A stretch of 64,000 nucleotides of DNA. Origin: Thermoproteota archaeon (GTDB taxonomy: Archaea > Korarchaeota > Korarchaeia > Korarchaeales > Korarchaeaceae). The stretch covers positions 1 to 64,000 of the forward strand of contig JALWYH010000003.1 of assembly GCA_027078475.1 (NCBI GenBank), written 5' to 3'. Of this stretch, positions 15,503-24,665 are shown in pieces; the first letter of the stretch is position 1, and each line of letters starts with the position of its first letter. The notes beneath the pieces were generated by a model. It did not search any database, was not told where the DNA came from, and saw nothing but the letters and a program-made list of their open reading frames with translations. Both the position numbers and the translations under genes were made by a program.

Positions 15503-17047
15503 GTGTTGAGGGAAGAGGGCGGGTTTTACAACAGGGATCCGAGGGACTATCAGCTGAGGGTCGCGCTAGTCTACCCCGCACCATACCTAGCGTCAATCAA
15601 TTCGCTGGGTCACCAGATCCTCTACTTCACGCTCAACTCCATAGAGGGTGTAATGGCTGAGAGGTTCGTGACTGACCTGAGGGGGTCCATTGAGAGCGGC
15701 AGGTCAATCAGGGACTTCGACGTTGTAGTGTCCACGGTTCACTTCGAGGGGCAGTACCCGGTGCTCTTCAGGATGCTGGAGGGAGTGAGGAAGCCGGTGA
15801 TCGTGGGGGGACCCGCGGTCTCCGCGAACCCCCTGCCCGTGAGTTCCCTAGCAGACGCCATAGGGATTGGAGATGGAGAGCTCCTCATTCCGAGGATCGT
15901 CGGGTACCTGCTGGAGGACCGCTCCTTTGAGGGATTCGAGGACGAGGGTTTCTTCATCCCATCCAGGCTCAATAGGGCTAGGTTCATGAGGGTGAGATCT
16001 CTGTCCCCCCTCATGGACCAGATACGCGTCCTCAAGGGGAGGGAACCCGTGAACCAGTACCTGATCGAGGTGGCCAGGGGGTGCGGCTGGGGGTGCAGGT
16101 TCTGCCTGCTTGGCTGGCACTGGCGACCCAGGCTCGATCCCGACCCCAGGGACCTCGAGCTATCCGTGGAGAGGGCGAGCGAGCTGGGATTCAGGAGCAT
16201 CTACGTCATAGGGAGCGATGCCGCGTCCTCCAAGCTGGTGAAGGACCTGCTACAGCGAGCCGTCGAGCTCGGACTAAGGGTCTCCCTTCCCTCACTCAGG
16301 GCCGATCAGGTTGATGGTGAACTGGTGAGACTGGCAGTGGAGGCCGGGGAGAGGATGCTGACCCTCGCCCCTGAGACCGGCAGCCAGAGGCTTAAGGGTG
16401 TGATCAACAAGCCCATAGATAATGATGAGTTCCTCAGGGTAGCTGAGGAGGCCAGGGATTACGGAATTAGGCGGATCAAGCTTTATTTCATGACGGGACT
16501 CCCCTCCGAGACGGATGAGGATGTTGAGGAATCGGTGAGGCTCGCCAACCTAGTTGCTAATCGAATTCCCGCCAAGGTCACCCTGAGCATATTCGTGCCC
16601 AAAGCCGGAACTCCCTTTGAGAGGGTTCCACTGGTGAGAGAGAAGGATGTCAGGCGGAGGATTTCTGCTTTCATGAAGAGGTTCAAGGGCCAAGCGAATG
16701 CGATGCACTATGGCAGGGCCTACATTCAGACATTCATGTCGGTGGGCGGGATGGAGGTAGCGAGGCTCCTCAGGAATGCCAGTCGTACTCCCTACAACAG
16801 GGGCGCCTACCGATCCCTAGCCGAGGAAATGGGATTGAATCTAGATTCAATAGTCTACGGCGAGAGGGACACCCCGTGGTGGGACTACTTGGACACGGGG
16901 ATTGACCCGGCCTTCCTGAGACTGGAGTTTGAGAGGGCCCTAGAGGGCGCGACAACACCTGGATGCGACATCTCGTGCTCCGGATGCATGCCGGGATGCT
17001 GGCTTCCCTTTGCCTCGCGAGGAAGAGGTGTCAGGAAGTTTATATAA
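15503..17047 (+). CDS. Radical SAM protein with B12-binding-like N-terminal region
   Basis: A 514-residue radical SAM enzyme of unknown substrate. Residues about 15-135 look like a Rossmann-type cobalamin-binding-like domain (VALVYPAP, VVVSTVHFEGQYPVL, PVIVGGPAVSANP) without the DxHxxG motif. The SAM cluster motif is GCGWGCRFC near residue 193 (Cys-x3-Cys-x2-Cys), followed by an elongator-like Rad-SAM barrel (LAPETGSQRLKGVINK, LYFMTGLPSETDEDV). The C-terminus has a further Cys set, GCDISCSGCMPGC, which could hold an auxiliary cluster. Related proteins act in RNA or lipid methylthiolation/methylation, but no function can be assigned. Confidence 0.85.
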   Translation: MLREEGGFYNRDPRDYQLRVALVYPAPYLASINSLGHQILYFTLNSIEGVMAERFVTDLRGSIESGRSIRDFDVVVSTVHFEGQYPVLFRMLEGVRKPVIVGGPAVSANPLPVSSLADAIGIGDGELLIPRIVGYLLEDRSFEGFEDEGFFIPSRLNRARFMRVRSLSPLMDQIRVLKGREPVNQYLIEVARGCGWGCRFCLLGWHWRPRLDPDPRDLELSVERASELGFRSIYVIGSDAASSKLVKDLLQRAVELGLRVSLPSLRADQVDGELVRLAVEAGERMLTLAPETGSQRLKGVINKPIDNDEFLRVAEEARDYGIRRIKLYFMTGLPSETDEDVEESVRLANLVANRIPAKVTLSIFVPKAGTPFERVPLVREKDVRRRISAFMKRFKGQANAMHYGRAYIQTFMSVGGMEVARLLRNASRTPYNRGAYRSLAEEMGLNLDSIVYGERDTPWWDYLDTGIDPAFLRLEFERALEGATTPGCDISCSGCMPGCWLPFASRGRGVRKFI

Positions 17048-17077
17048 GTTCCACAACCCCTTGAGAAGGTGATAACC

Positions 17078-17356
17078 ATGCCCACTTACGTGCTGCTGAT
17101 CTTCTACAAGCTGAGGGAGCTCTCGGATGAGGAGGAGGAAAAGGCCAGGAGGCAGTGGGAAGACATTATGGAGGAATGGCCGCCTGAGATCAGGCTCATA
17201 GGGGTGTACGATCACGCCTGGGGTACCCAGTACAACGGGATAATTCAGGTGGAGACGGAGAGCATGGATGCCTTCACCAAGTTCTGGAAGTGGTTCAGGG
17301 ACAAGGTCAGGTGGTACGTCCCAGAGACTAAGACCGTGGTTGCCCTGAAGAGATGA
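17078..17356 (+). CDS. Small protein of unknown function, likely ferredoxin-like alpha+beta barrel fold
   Basis: A 92-residue protein. The pattern is beta (TYVLLIFYKL), helix (EEKARRQWEDIMEEWP), beta (IRLIGVYDHAW), beta (YNGIIQVETE), helix (AFTKFWKWFRDKV), beta (TKTVVAL). This resembles small dimeric alpha+beta barrel proteins (Dabb/GYD/DUF3303-like). It is rich in Trp, with no obvious catalytic residues except a His-Trp pair in the middle. ATG 17078 is preceded by GAAGGTGAT, which decides the start over 17069. It follows the radical SAM gene by about 30 bp and overlaps truA tail-to-tail by 29 bp. Confidence 0.75.
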   Translation: MPTYVLLIFYKLRELSDEEEEKARRQWEDIMEEWPPEIRLIGVYDHAWGTQYNGIIQVETESMDAFTKFWKWFRDKVRWYVPETKTVVALKR

Positions 17357-18053
17357 GCTCGCTGATCACACCTCGCATGGTCAGGCCCAGCCCCCATTTC
17401 CACATTCCTCCTTCCAGCTCTTTTAGCAAGGGCTCCATGTTTTCCGTTTGAACCTCGGCCCAAGGGATGCTCAGCTCCGTCCTCAGCAGTAACAGCCCCT
17501 CGGGCGGCGCGACCACCATCTTCCTGTTCAAGATCATCCCCAAGGCCATGCCCACCAGCCTCCTCACCATTTCCCAGCAGAAGGAGCTGCCGCTTACTAG
17601 AACGTGAGTGAAGCTCCCCCGGAGCAGCACCTCATGCTCAGGCCTTGGCGCCTTTCCCTCCCTGCATAAGTTGGGGGAGATAGATGCCTCGTCCAGCCTG
17701 GCAGCAAGCTCGACAGGATCGAGCCTGAAGGGTATCACGTAGGCGTATGTCTTCCTAAGCGCCCGCGGCCTGCTATTTGATTCGGCGATTCCCCAGACCG
17801 ACACGTCCTTTGGGAGCGACGCGTTTAGCCAGCTTAGATTTGGGATCTTACCTCTGTAGGTGGCTACATTGTCAACGGCGGAGACTCCCCTATCGGTTCT
17901 GGAGGTGAACCTGAGCCTGGTCTCTATCCCTTGCTCCGCCAAGGCGGTGGACAGCAGGCCCTCGATGGTGGAGAGGCCGGGCTGTCTCACCACTCCGTGA
18001 TAATTCCAGCCCAAGTATGCCAGTCTGAGAGCTACCCACCTATCCCCAGCCAA
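17328..18053 (-). CDS. truA: tRNA pseudouridine synthase A
   Basis: A 241-residue TruA that makes pseudouridine at tRNA positions 38-40. The catalytic motif SRTDRGVSA has Asp54. The fold's other conserved parts are LAYLGWNYHG near the start, RKTYAYVIP in the middle and FCWEMVRRLVGMAL near residue 160. It is slightly shorter than bacterial TruA. It overlaps the end of the upstream VIT-like gene by 22 nt, so the two are co-transcribed, and its 3' end lies within the convergent small gene. Confidence 0.93.
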   Translation of the reverse strand: MAGDRWVALRLAYLGWNYHGVVRQPGLSTIEGLLSTALAEQGIETRLRFTSRTDRGVSAVDNVATYRGKIPNLSWLNASLPKDVSVWGIAESNSRPRALRKTYAYVIPFRLDPVELAARLDEASISPNLCREGKAPRPEHEVLLRGSFTHVLVSGSSFCWEMVRRLVGMALGMILNRKMVVAPPEGLLLLRTELSIPWAEVQTENMEPLLKELEGGMWKWGLGLTMRGVISELISSGQPRS

Positions 18054-18691
18054 AGCATCACCATCACTATAAGGACTCCCATTCCCACCAGTATTGCACC
18101 ATATATCAGTCTGTTCTCCCCCGAGAGCGATCCTAGGAAGACTCCAAGCATGAATAGGATCGTGAGGACCTCTACGAATGACACTATGTAGGCCTCAACG
18201 ACCGATAGAAATCCTCCCATGGATAGGTAAAAGGGGACCGTCAGCAACATCATAACTAGGAAAGGTGCGAGCCCGCTGGCTGCCGCGACCATGATGGCCG
18301 AGAGACTCTCAGCCTTTCCGACGAGAGTCTCATCGAGATCCATGAGTACGGCTACCTCCAGCTCCTTTATTCTGGACGTCCTCTCAGCTCTCTCAGTCAG
18401 ATAGGTCCCCATAGTCCCGGATATGAGTATAGCTATAGCCCCTCCTAGGACCGTGCTCACTATGACCGATGGTCTCTCAAGTCCCGACACGAAGCTCCCC
18501 ATCAGAACTCCAAGCATGGTCAGGAGGCTATCAAAAGAATTGGTCACCGCGTACCTCCTGGCAACCTCGCCCATGCCGCTTATCCTAGAGATTATGCGTA
18601 TGGTATCTGCGAGCTCCTCGAATCCCTCCATGATTCTCTCCATCAACGGGGGTGGACGCCTCTTGCTCCCCTCTTCCGAATTATCCGCCAT
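18032..18691 (-). CDS. VIT1/CCC1-type integral membrane protein
   Basis: A 219-residue membrane protein with about five hydrophobic segments. The sequence ARRYAVTNSFDSLLTMLGVLMGSFVSG (before and in helix 1) matches the signature of the VIT1/CCC1-like archaeal family. Its eukaryotic relatives move Fe(II)/Mn(II) into vacuoles. The charged loop ERAERTSRIKELEVAVLMDLDETLVG between helices 2 and 3 is short compared with true VIT1, so the metal-binding domain is reduced. Metal transport is a family-level inference. Confidence 0.8.
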   Translation of the reverse strand: MADNSEEGSKRRPPPLMERIMEGFEELADTIRIISRISGMGEVARRYAVTNSFDSLLTMLGVLMGSFVSGLERPSVIVSTVLGGAIAILISGTMGTYLTERAERTSRIKELEVAVLMDLDETLVGKAESLSAIMVAAASGLAPFLVMMLLTVPFYLSMGGFLSVVEAYIVSFVEVLTILFMLGVFLGSLSGENRLIYGAILVGMGVLIVMVMLWLGIGG

Positions 18692-18817
18692 CTACGGTCC
18701 TGCACCGTTGGAGAGATCGTACAATATAACCGTGCTCTCTTCAGTTAATTTGTTAAATAATGTGGGAGCGGGATTCGAGGGGATGACGCCACGCCCATCA
18801 GGGAGACCATAGGTAGG

Positions 18818-19387
18818 TTGCTAGATGTCATTAGTGAGAACCTCTCGGACATAGATGAGGAATCTACCCGGAAGTTCATAAAGGCCTTGCTGCGAACCCT
18901 GGGCGAGGGGAAGATATTCGTCGTTGGGGCTGGCAGATCCGGGCTCGTCGCTAGGGCCTTCGCCATGAGACTGATGCATGTGGGATTCCACGTCTACGTT
19001 ATAGGGGAGACGGTCACACCCTCGGTGGCTCCGGGGGATCTGGTGGTCGTCGTCAGCGGTTCGGGTGAAACGAAGTACCCTCTTTCAGCCGCCCAAGTGG
19101 CCAAGAAGGTTGGGGCTCATGTGGTGGCTGTCACTAGCTATCCCGAGTCGAGCCTCGGTAAGATAGCTGATCTTGTCGTGAAGATAGGGGGTAGGGTGCT
19201 TCCGAAGAACAATAGCAGAGATTACTTCACCAGGCAGATACTGGGAATCCACGAGCCGCTCACTCCCCTAGGAACTCTTTTCGAGCTGAGCACCATGATC
19301 TACTTTGACGCTTTGGTAGCGGAGCTAGTGGAGCTGCTGGGGAAGAGTGAGGAGGACCTTGCGAAAAGGCACGCGACCATCGAGTGA
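18818..19387 (+). CDS. hxlB: 6-phospho-3-hexuloisomerase (SIS domain)
   Basis: A 189-residue SIS-domain protein close in length and layout to archaeal PHI. It isomerises hexulose-6-phosphate and fructose-6-phosphate in the ribulose monophosphate pathway, used in reverse by many archaea to make ribulose-5-phosphate. GAGRSG (37-42), FAMRLMHVGF, VGET-like IGETVTP and SGSGET (80-85) are typical, as is the C-terminal KRHA. The start is unsure: TTG 18818 is given; a GTG at 18761 is in frame and would add 19 residues, but a TATA-like TTAAATAAT lies directly before it. Confidence 0.88.
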   Translation: MLDVISENLSDIDEESTRKFIKALLRTLGEGKIFVVGAGRSGLVARAFAMRLMHVGFHVYVIGETVTPSVAPGDLVVVVSGSGETKYPLSAAQVAKKVGAHVVAVTSYPESSLGKIADLVVKIGGRVLPKNNSRDYFTRQILGIHEPLTPLGTLFELSTMIYFDALVAELVELLGKSEEDLAKRHATIE

Positions 19388-20807
19388 CATAGAGGAGGTA
19401 CTGGAGAAGGCAAGGGAGCTGGTCACACCCTCCGTAGAGGAGAGGAGAGAGCTTAAGGAGACTCTGGAGCTGGCCATCGACAGGGTAAGGAGAGCTGTAG
19501 ATGAGCTCGGGTACGACGCAGACGTCGTGCCAGTCGGCTCGGCCGTGAGGGATACGTGGCTTCCGGGGAACTACGAGCTGGATATATTCGTGCTCTTTCC
19601 CAAGGAGGTCGGGGATAAGGAGGTTCTAGGTGAACTCATAAGGGAGATAGCCATCAGAGCTTTCGGTAAGTACGTTCAGAATTATGCCGAGCATCCCTAC
19701 GTGATGGTTAAGCTAGGGAAGTTCGATATAGACCTAGTGCCCGCCTACAGGATACGCAGGGGTGAGCGGATAAAGAGTTCCGTAGACAGGACACCCCTTC
19801 ACAACTCCTACGTTATGTCCAAGTTGAAGTCGCCGGCTGAGGTGAGGCTTCTCAAGGCCTTCCTAAAGTCCATCGATGCCTACGGAGCAGAAGAGAGAGT
19901 AGGTGGATTCAGCGGGTACCTGTGTGAGGTCCTAGTCATACACTACGGCGGATTCCTAGAGGTGGTGAGAGCAGCGGTCAACTGGAATCCCCCAGTCTAC
20001 ATAGACCCGGAGGACCATTTGGGTGAAGAGTACGCCTCGATGCTCTTCCCCAAGGGACCTCTTGTGGTGGTGGATCCAGTGGATCCCAGAAGGAATGTGG
20101 CTGCGGCGCTCACTCTCACCCAGTTCAACAGATTCAGGGTCGCAGCTAGGGCTTTCCTGCTCAATCCCTCGCTAGAATTCTTCGAGCGGGGCATCAGACC
20201 CAGAAGGATGAGAATCAAGGCCTCGGCCGTCGAGGAAGAGCTGAGGTCAAGGGGTACTCATCTCGTCGTGGTCGAGCTATCGGGACTGGATGAACCGGAC
20301 AGGCTCAGCAGGGAGTTGCTCTGGTCCCAAGCCAGGAAGCTGGGCAGAATCTTGGGTGAAGAGCTTGAGAGGTACGGGTTCGACCCTATATGGTCAGCTG
20401 GATGGACTGACGAATCCTCAACCATAGTGGTGGCGGCCGAGGTGCCCCATCTCCTGCTCCCACCACTGGAGAGGAGACAGGGACCACCAGTGGGTGTGAG
20501 TGAGGAGGATAGGTTCCTGATCAAGTATTCGCTGGGAAGGTCCACCATGGGCGGTCCCTTCATAAGGGAAGACAGGTGGTATGTTTACAGAAGGAGGAAG
20601 TACCACGAGGCTACCCTTTTAGCAGCTGACACATTCAGAGGACGGAGGCTTCCACCCGTGCTGAGGGGAAGGGCTAAGATGAGGATCCTGACGGAGGAGG
20701 AGATATCGTCCTTGGAGCAGTGGGCCCTCAATGAGATATGGAGGGAGTTAAGGAAGGAGGAGTTCTTCGTCAGGCTACTCGTGGAAGGCCTGGAAAAAGG
20801 GCAGTAG
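19347..20807 (+). CDS. cca: CCA-adding enzyme, archaeal class I
   Basis: A 486-residue tRNA nucleotidyltransferase that repairs or adds the 3' CCA, needed here because several tRNAs in the window lack an encoded CCA. The nucleotidyltransferase signature is [11 protein letters not shown] (64-74) followed by ELDIF, giving Glu77 and Asp79, and a third acidic residue in [10 protein letters not shown]. Head, neck, body and tail regions fill the usual archaeal length. The GTG start overlaps the hexuloisomerase gene by 41 nt; a TTG at 19359 is an alternative. The 3' end overlaps the convergent enolase gene by 38 nt. Confidence 0.95.
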   Translation: MRRTLRKGTRPSSDIEEVLEKARELVTPSVEERRELKETLELAIDRVRRAVDELGYDADVVPVGSAVRDTWLPGNYELDIFVLFPKEVGDKEVLGELIREIAIRAFGKYVQNYAEHPYVMVKLGKFDIDLVPAYRIRRGERIKSSVDRTPLHNSYVMSKLKSPAEVRLLKAFLKSIDAYGAEERVGGFSGYLCEVLVIHYGGFLEVVRAAVNWNPPVYIDPEDHLGEEYASMLFPKGPLVVVDPVDPRRNVAAALTLTQFNRFRVAARAFLLNPSLEFFERGIRPRRMRIKASAVEEELRSRGTHLVVVELSGLDEPDRLSRELLWSQARKLGRILGEELERYGFDPIWSAGWTDESSTIVVAAEVPHLLLPPLERRQGPPVGVSEEDRFLIKYSLGRSTMGGPFIREDRWYVYRRRKYHEATLLAADTFRGRRLPPVLRGRAKMRILTEEEISSLEQWALNEIWRELRKEEFFVRLLVEGLEKGQ

Positions 20808-22038
20808 GACCCAACTCCTCCTCTATCTCCAGTAGTCTATTGTACTTCGCCACTCTCTCTCCCCTGGCAGGTGCTCCTGTCTTTATCTGCCCTGAGTTGA
20901 GGGCCACCGAAAGATCCGCGATGAACGAGTCGGTCGTCTCTCCAGATCGGTGGCTCACCATCACCGAGTAACCGCTGTGGAAAGCCATCCTGGCGGCCTC
21001 GATGGCCTCACTCAGGGTACCTATCTGGTTCACCTTCAGCAGGAGGGCGTTCGCCGCTCCCCTCTCTATACCGATCCTGAGGATAGAGGGGTTGGTGGCG
21101 AAGTAATCGTCCCCCACAACTTGGATCCTACCTCCCACCCTCCTAGTGAATTCCGATAGGGACTCCCAATCGTCGTCCATGAAGGGATCCTCTATGCTTA
21201 TTATGGGGTACCTGTCAATCAGCTCCTCGTAGAACTCCATCAGATCCGAGGGGGAGAGCTGAGACCCGTCTATCCTGTAGGACCCGTTCGAGTAGAACTC
21301 GTTGGCCGCGCAGTCGAGAGCGAGCAGCACCCGCCCGGAGTATCCGGTCCGTTCGATGGCCTCAACCAAGGCGTCTAGCGCCTCATGTGTCTTGGACATG
21401 GGCGGCGCGAAGCCCCCCTCATCACCCACGTTGACAGCCGACCTGCCGTACTTCCCCATGAGTATGTCTCTGAGCTCCATGTACACCTCCACCCCAGCCA
21501 GCAGAGCATCCCTGAAGCGGGGAAACCTAGCTGGAACTATCATGAACTCCTGAATCGCCAGCTCGTTTCCCGCGTGAACTCCACCGTTGATCACGTTCAT
21601 GAAGGGAACGGGCAGAGTCCTTGCGCTCACCCCTCCTATGTAGCGATAGAGGGGGAGGCCGAAGCTCCGCGAGGCCGCCTTCGCAACAGCGATGGACACC
21701 CCAAGTATGGAGTTGGCCCCCAACCTGCTCTTGTTCGATGTGCCATCGAGCTCGATCATGGTCGAATCTATTCCCAGCTGAGATGCGGCGTCCATGCCCA
21801 CCAGGGCGGGCCTTATAATCTCGTTCACATTCCTGACCGCCCTGAGCACCCCCTTCCCGCGAAGCCTTTTCCCTCCATCCCTGAGCTCGAGCGCCTCCTT
21901 CTCTCCCTTGGATGCCCCGCTCGGAACGGAAAATCTACCGATTGACCCATTCTCGAGCTTCACCAGCACCTCAATCGTCGGATTCCCCCTGGAATCTAGA
22001 ATCTGCCTAGCCCTAATGTCCTCTATTCTCGGGGACAT
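20770..22038 (-). CDS. eno: Enolase
   Basis: A 422-residue enolase converting 2-phosphoglycerate to phosphoenolpyruvate. It shows [15 protein letters not shown] at the N-terminus, [20 protein letters not shown] and GDDYFATN metal ligands, [14 protein letters not shown] with the catalytic Lys, and [17 protein letters not shown]. The ATG at 22038 begins exactly at the conserved [13 protein letters not shown]; a long in-frame extension upstream runs over the divergent gene and is rejected. A TATA-like CTTTATTAAAG centred about 30 bp upstream implies a leaderless mRNA. In many archaea eno sits in the rps9-rpoN-rpoK operon; here it stands alone. Confidence 0.97.
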   Translation of the reverse strand: MSPRIEDIRARQILDSRGNPTIEVLVKLENGSIGRFSVPSGASKGEKEALELRDGGKRLRGKGVLRAVRNVNEIIRPALVGMDAASQLGIDSTMIELDGTSNKSRLGANSILGVSIAVAKAASRSFGLPLYRYIGGVSARTLPVPFMNVINGGVHAGNELAIQEFMIVPARFPRFRDALLAGVEVYMELRDILMGKYGRSAVNVGDEGGFAPPMSKTHEALDALVEAIERTGYSGRVLLALDCAANEFYSNGSYRIDGSQLSPSDLMEFYEELIDRYPIISIEDPFMDDDWESLSEFTRRVGGRIQVVGDDYFATNPSILRIGIERGAANALLLKVNQIGTLSEAIEAARMAFHSGYSVMVSHRSGETTDSFIADLSVALNSGQIKTGAPARGERVAKYNRLLEIEEELGPTALFPGLPRVA

Positions 22039-22061
22039 GATCCTCACCAAGTACCCTTTTT

Positions 22062-22073
22062 CTTTAATAAAGG
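22062..22073. promoter_or_regulatory. Shared TATA-like element for enolase and M42 peptidase
   Basis: CTTTAATAAAGG lies about 27 bp from both divergent starts (22038 and 22094). It is nearly palindromic, so it may serve both directions and produce two leaderless transcripts. Confidence 0.5.
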
Positions 22074-22093
22074 ACCTTCCACTTGGTGGTAGC

Positions 22094-23140
22094 TTGGATC
22101 CTGATGTGGAGAAAGTGAGGAATGACCTCCTGAGGTTGACATCCACTCCTAGGGTGACCGGAACCGAGAGAAACGTTATTCCCCTGCTCAGGGAGCTCAT
22201 GTCTCCTTTCTCGGATGTGTTCAAGGTGGACGTATGGGGGAACTCGGAGGCCATAATCAATCCGGGTGGAAAGCCCGTAGTTATGCTCGCGGCCCACATC
22301 GACCAGATAGGGATAATAGTCAAGGATATGACTGAAGAAGGGTTCGTTAGGTTCGAGGGGGTCGGATGGGACGCCAAGGTGCTCTATGGTATGAGGGTCA
22401 AGATCTTGACCCCTGAAGGAGAGGTTAGGGGCGTTATCAGCACCCTTCCGCCGCACGTTTTCAGGACCTACAAAGATCTGGCCGAAAAGAAGATCGAGAT
22501 CAGGGATCTGGTCATTGATATCGGCGCTGAGAGCAGGGAAGAGGCTGAGAAGGCTGGCATAAAGCCAGGTATTTACGGTGTGCCTGATTACGAGCCCATT
22601 AGCCTGCTCGGAGATTACTTTTCATCCCCGGGACTGGATGACGCAGCCGGGGTTGCCACCATGATGGAGGCCCTCAGGCTTACTTGGGAGTCTAGGGATA
22701 AGATCGACGCAGAGGTTCACTTCGTCGCTACCATACAGGAGGAGATAGGCCTCAGAGGGGCAGAAATGATGGCCTACAAAATAAGACCCGATGTGGCTGT
22801 GGCCATAGATGTCACGTTCGCTAAGCAGCCCCTGATGCCCGCTGAGTTCATCTTAAAGACGGGGAAGGGACCCGCTATAAGCAAGGGACCCATCTACCAT
22901 TGGGAGGTTGTCGAATCGCTCGAGAGGGCGGCGAAGGAGGCCGGAGTTCCTTACCAAGTAGAGCCGGATTTCAGGGGATATGGAACGGACACGTGGGCCA
23001 TCCAGGTGGCCAAGGGCGGTGTCAAGACGGGTTTGCTTTCGATCCCACTCAGGAGCATGCACAGCCCGGTGGAAGTCATCAGCCTGAGGGATGTGGCCTG
23101 GGGAGGGGCCCTCCTGTCCGAATTCCTGAGGATCCAGTGA
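22094..23140 (+). CDS. M42 family metallo-aminopeptidase (TET-like)
   Basis: A 348-residue cobalt/zinc aminopeptidase, a family that forms large tetrahedral particles in archaea and trims peptides from the proteasome. Metal and catalytic residues appear in [11 protein letters not shown] (His), GLDDAAGV (Asp), [11 protein letters not shown] (Glu-Glu), [10 protein letters not shown] (Asp) and SMHSPVEV (His). The TTG at 22094 is the predicted first transcribed codon given the TATA box; longer versions overlap enolase. A hairpin and T-run follow the stop codon. Confidence 0.9.
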   Translation: MDPDVEKVRNDLLRLTSTPRVTGTERNVIPLLRELMSPFSDVFKVDVWGNSEAIINPGGKPVVMLAAHIDQIGIIVKDMTEEGFVRFEGVGWDAKVLYGMRVKILTPEGEVRGVISTLPPHVFRTYKDLAEKKIEIRDLVIDIGAESREEAEKAGIKPGIYGVPDYEPISLLGDYFSSPGLDDAAGVATMMEALRLTWESRDKIDAEVHFVATIQEEIGLRGAEMMAYKIRPDVAVAIDVTFAKQPLMPAEFILKTGKGPAISKGPIYHWEVVESLERAAKEAGVPYQVEPDFRGYGTDTWAIQVAKGGVKTGLLSIPLRSMHSPVEVISLRDVAWGGALLSEFLRIQ

Positions 23141-23147
23141 GCGGCTC

Positions 23148-23170
23148 CTGAGTTATTACTCAGCATATTT
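23148..23170 (+). terminator. Hairpin plus T-run after the M42 peptidase gene
   Basis: CTGAGT-TATT-ACTCAG is a perfect 6-bp hairpin starting 8 bp after the stop codon, followed by CATATTTTTC. This looks like a transcription end site; archaeal termination mainly needs the T-run. Confidence 0.5.
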
Positions 23171-23364
23171 TTCATTTAGCTCCGCTACGATCGTCTTTGT
23201 ATCAGGTCATAACTAAGACGCTTAATGATATTGATTACGTTAGGGGGGACCTCACGTTTTTATTTCATCAAATGATTAATTAGGGGGCGTATCTCGGTCT
23301 CGGGGGTCAGGAGGACCCCCAACGATTATTAAGAAGACCCCTTGTCCATTATTAGGTATTGGTT
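23171..23364 (+). promoter_or_regulatory. AT-rich upstream region of the aminotransferase operon with inverted repeat
   Basis: This gap of almost 200 bp is much richer in AT than its surroundings and codes for nothing I can see. It contains GGGGGTC-AGGAG-GACCCCC (23302-23320), an exact 7-bp inverted repeat, directly followed by an AT-rich stretch (GATTATTAAGAA, 23324-23335) about 30 bp before the start codon. The repeat is in the position of an upstream operator or activator site. Confidence 0.4.
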
Positions 23365-24663
23365 ATGGGAGAGAGGGAAGACCTCATTCGGATGGCCGAG
23401 GAATATCTGGTCACCTCCATCGTGGGGAGGTTGGAGCCAGTAGTTGTAGACAGGGCCGAGAACGACGTCATTATAGATCTGGACGGGAGGAAGTACGTGG
23501 ACTTCTTCGCCGGAATAGCCGTGGTGAACGCGGGCCATGGGAATGAGAAGGTAGTCAATGCGGCGATCGAGCAGGCCAAGAAGCTCGTCCACGCCTGTAC
23601 CTATGTGTATCACATACCCCCCACCATCAGGCTGGCCAAGAAGCTCGCCGAGATAGTGCCCGGTAGGAGGATGCAGAAGACGTTCTTCTCAAATAGCGGG
23701 GCCGAGGCGATAGAATGCGCCATGAAGGTCTCCAGGAAATTCACAAAGAGGCATGAGCTCATAGCCCTCACTCACTCATTCCACGGCAGGACCATCGGAA
23801 CGCTCAGCATAACGGGCCAGTGGAAGAGGAAGAGGTTTGACATGGGGCCGTACATGCCAGCCGTCTCCTTCACCCCGAGCCCCTACTGTTACAGGTGCCC
23901 CTTCGGCAAGCAGTACCCTGACTGCGACTTCGAGTGCGCCCGGTACCTCAACAACGTGATAGAATACACCACCAGCAACGACGTCGCCGCCCTCATTATG
24001 GAGCCCCTCCAAGGGGAGGGGGGAATAATACCCATACCCAAGGAGTACGCGAGGATAGTCAGGGAGATACTGGACGAGAGGGACATTCTGCTCATAGATG
24101 ACGAGGTCCAGACGGGTTTCGGCAGGACTGGCAGGATGTTCGGGATCGATCACCTGGACATAGAGCCGGACATAGTCACAATGGCCAAGGGAATCGCGGA
24201 CGGATTCCCGATAGCAGCCTGCACGACCAGGGCTGAGGTGGCCGACTCCTTCGAACCTGGAGACCATCTCTCCACCTTCGGAGGGAATCCGGTCTCCGCC
24301 GCAGCTGCCCTCGCCAACATAGAATTCATGCAGGAGCAGGACCTGCCCAGGCAGGCTGAGGAGAAGGGTAATTACATCATGAAAGCTCTCAAGGACATGA
24401 TGAGCGAGGTGAGGCTCATCGGAGATGTCAGAGGAAGGGGACTCATGATAGGGGTGGAGCTGGTGAGGAACAGGGAGAACAAGGAGCCGGCTGTAAGCGA
24501 AGCCAAGAGGGTGAGGCAGCTCATGAGGGAGAAGGGGTACCTGATAGGGGTAGGTGGGGCGGTGGGCTCCGTGCTCAGGCTCCAGCCTCCGTTAACCGTA
24601 ACCTACGAGCACATAGATGGGGCCCTCCAGGCCTTGGAGGATAGCCTCAAGGAGGTGAGTTGA
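23365..24663 (+). CDS. Class III (acetylornithine/GABA-type) aminotransferase
   Basis: A 432-residue PLP enzyme. FSNSGAEAIECAMK binds the cofactor phosphate region, HSFHGRTIGTLS follows, and the PLP lysine is Lys275 in TMAKGIADGFP. An insert with four cysteines (PYCYRCPFGKQYPDCDFEC) is found in archaeal members of this class. Possible substrates are 4-aminobutyrate, beta-alanine, ornithine/lysine, or racemisation of amino acids as shown for some Pyrococcus relatives. The next gene, a methylmalonate-semialdehyde-type dehydrogenase, favours an omega-amino acid such as beta-alanine, giving a semialdehyde for oxidation. Confidence 0.9.
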   Translation: MGEREDLIRMAEEYLVTSIVGRLEPVVVDRAENDVIIDLDGRKYVDFFAGIAVVNAGHGNEKVVNAAIEQAKKLVHACTYVYHIPPTIRLAKKLAEIVPGRRMQKTFFSNSGAEAIECAMKVSRKFTKRHELIALTHSFHGRTIGTLSITGQWKRKRFDMGPYMPAVSFTPSPYCYRCPFGKQYPDCDFECARYLNNVIEYTTSNDVAALIMEPLQGEGGIIPIPKEYARIVREILDERDILLIDDEVQTGFGRTGRMFGIDHLDIEPDIVTMAKGIADGFPIAACTTRAEVADSFEPGDHLSTFGGNPVSAAAALANIEFMQEQDLPRQAEEKGNYIMKALKDMMSEVRLIGDVRGRGLMIGVELVRNRENKEPAVSEAKRVRQLMREKGYLIGVGGAVGSVLRLQPPLTVTYEHIDGALQALEDSLKEVS

Positions 24664-24665
24664 GT

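Noticed and set aside
22039-22377. In-frame upstream extension of enolase by 113 codons
   Set aside because: It lies antisense to the M42 peptidase coding sequence, has no family similarity, and enolase homology starts exactly at the ATG at 22038.
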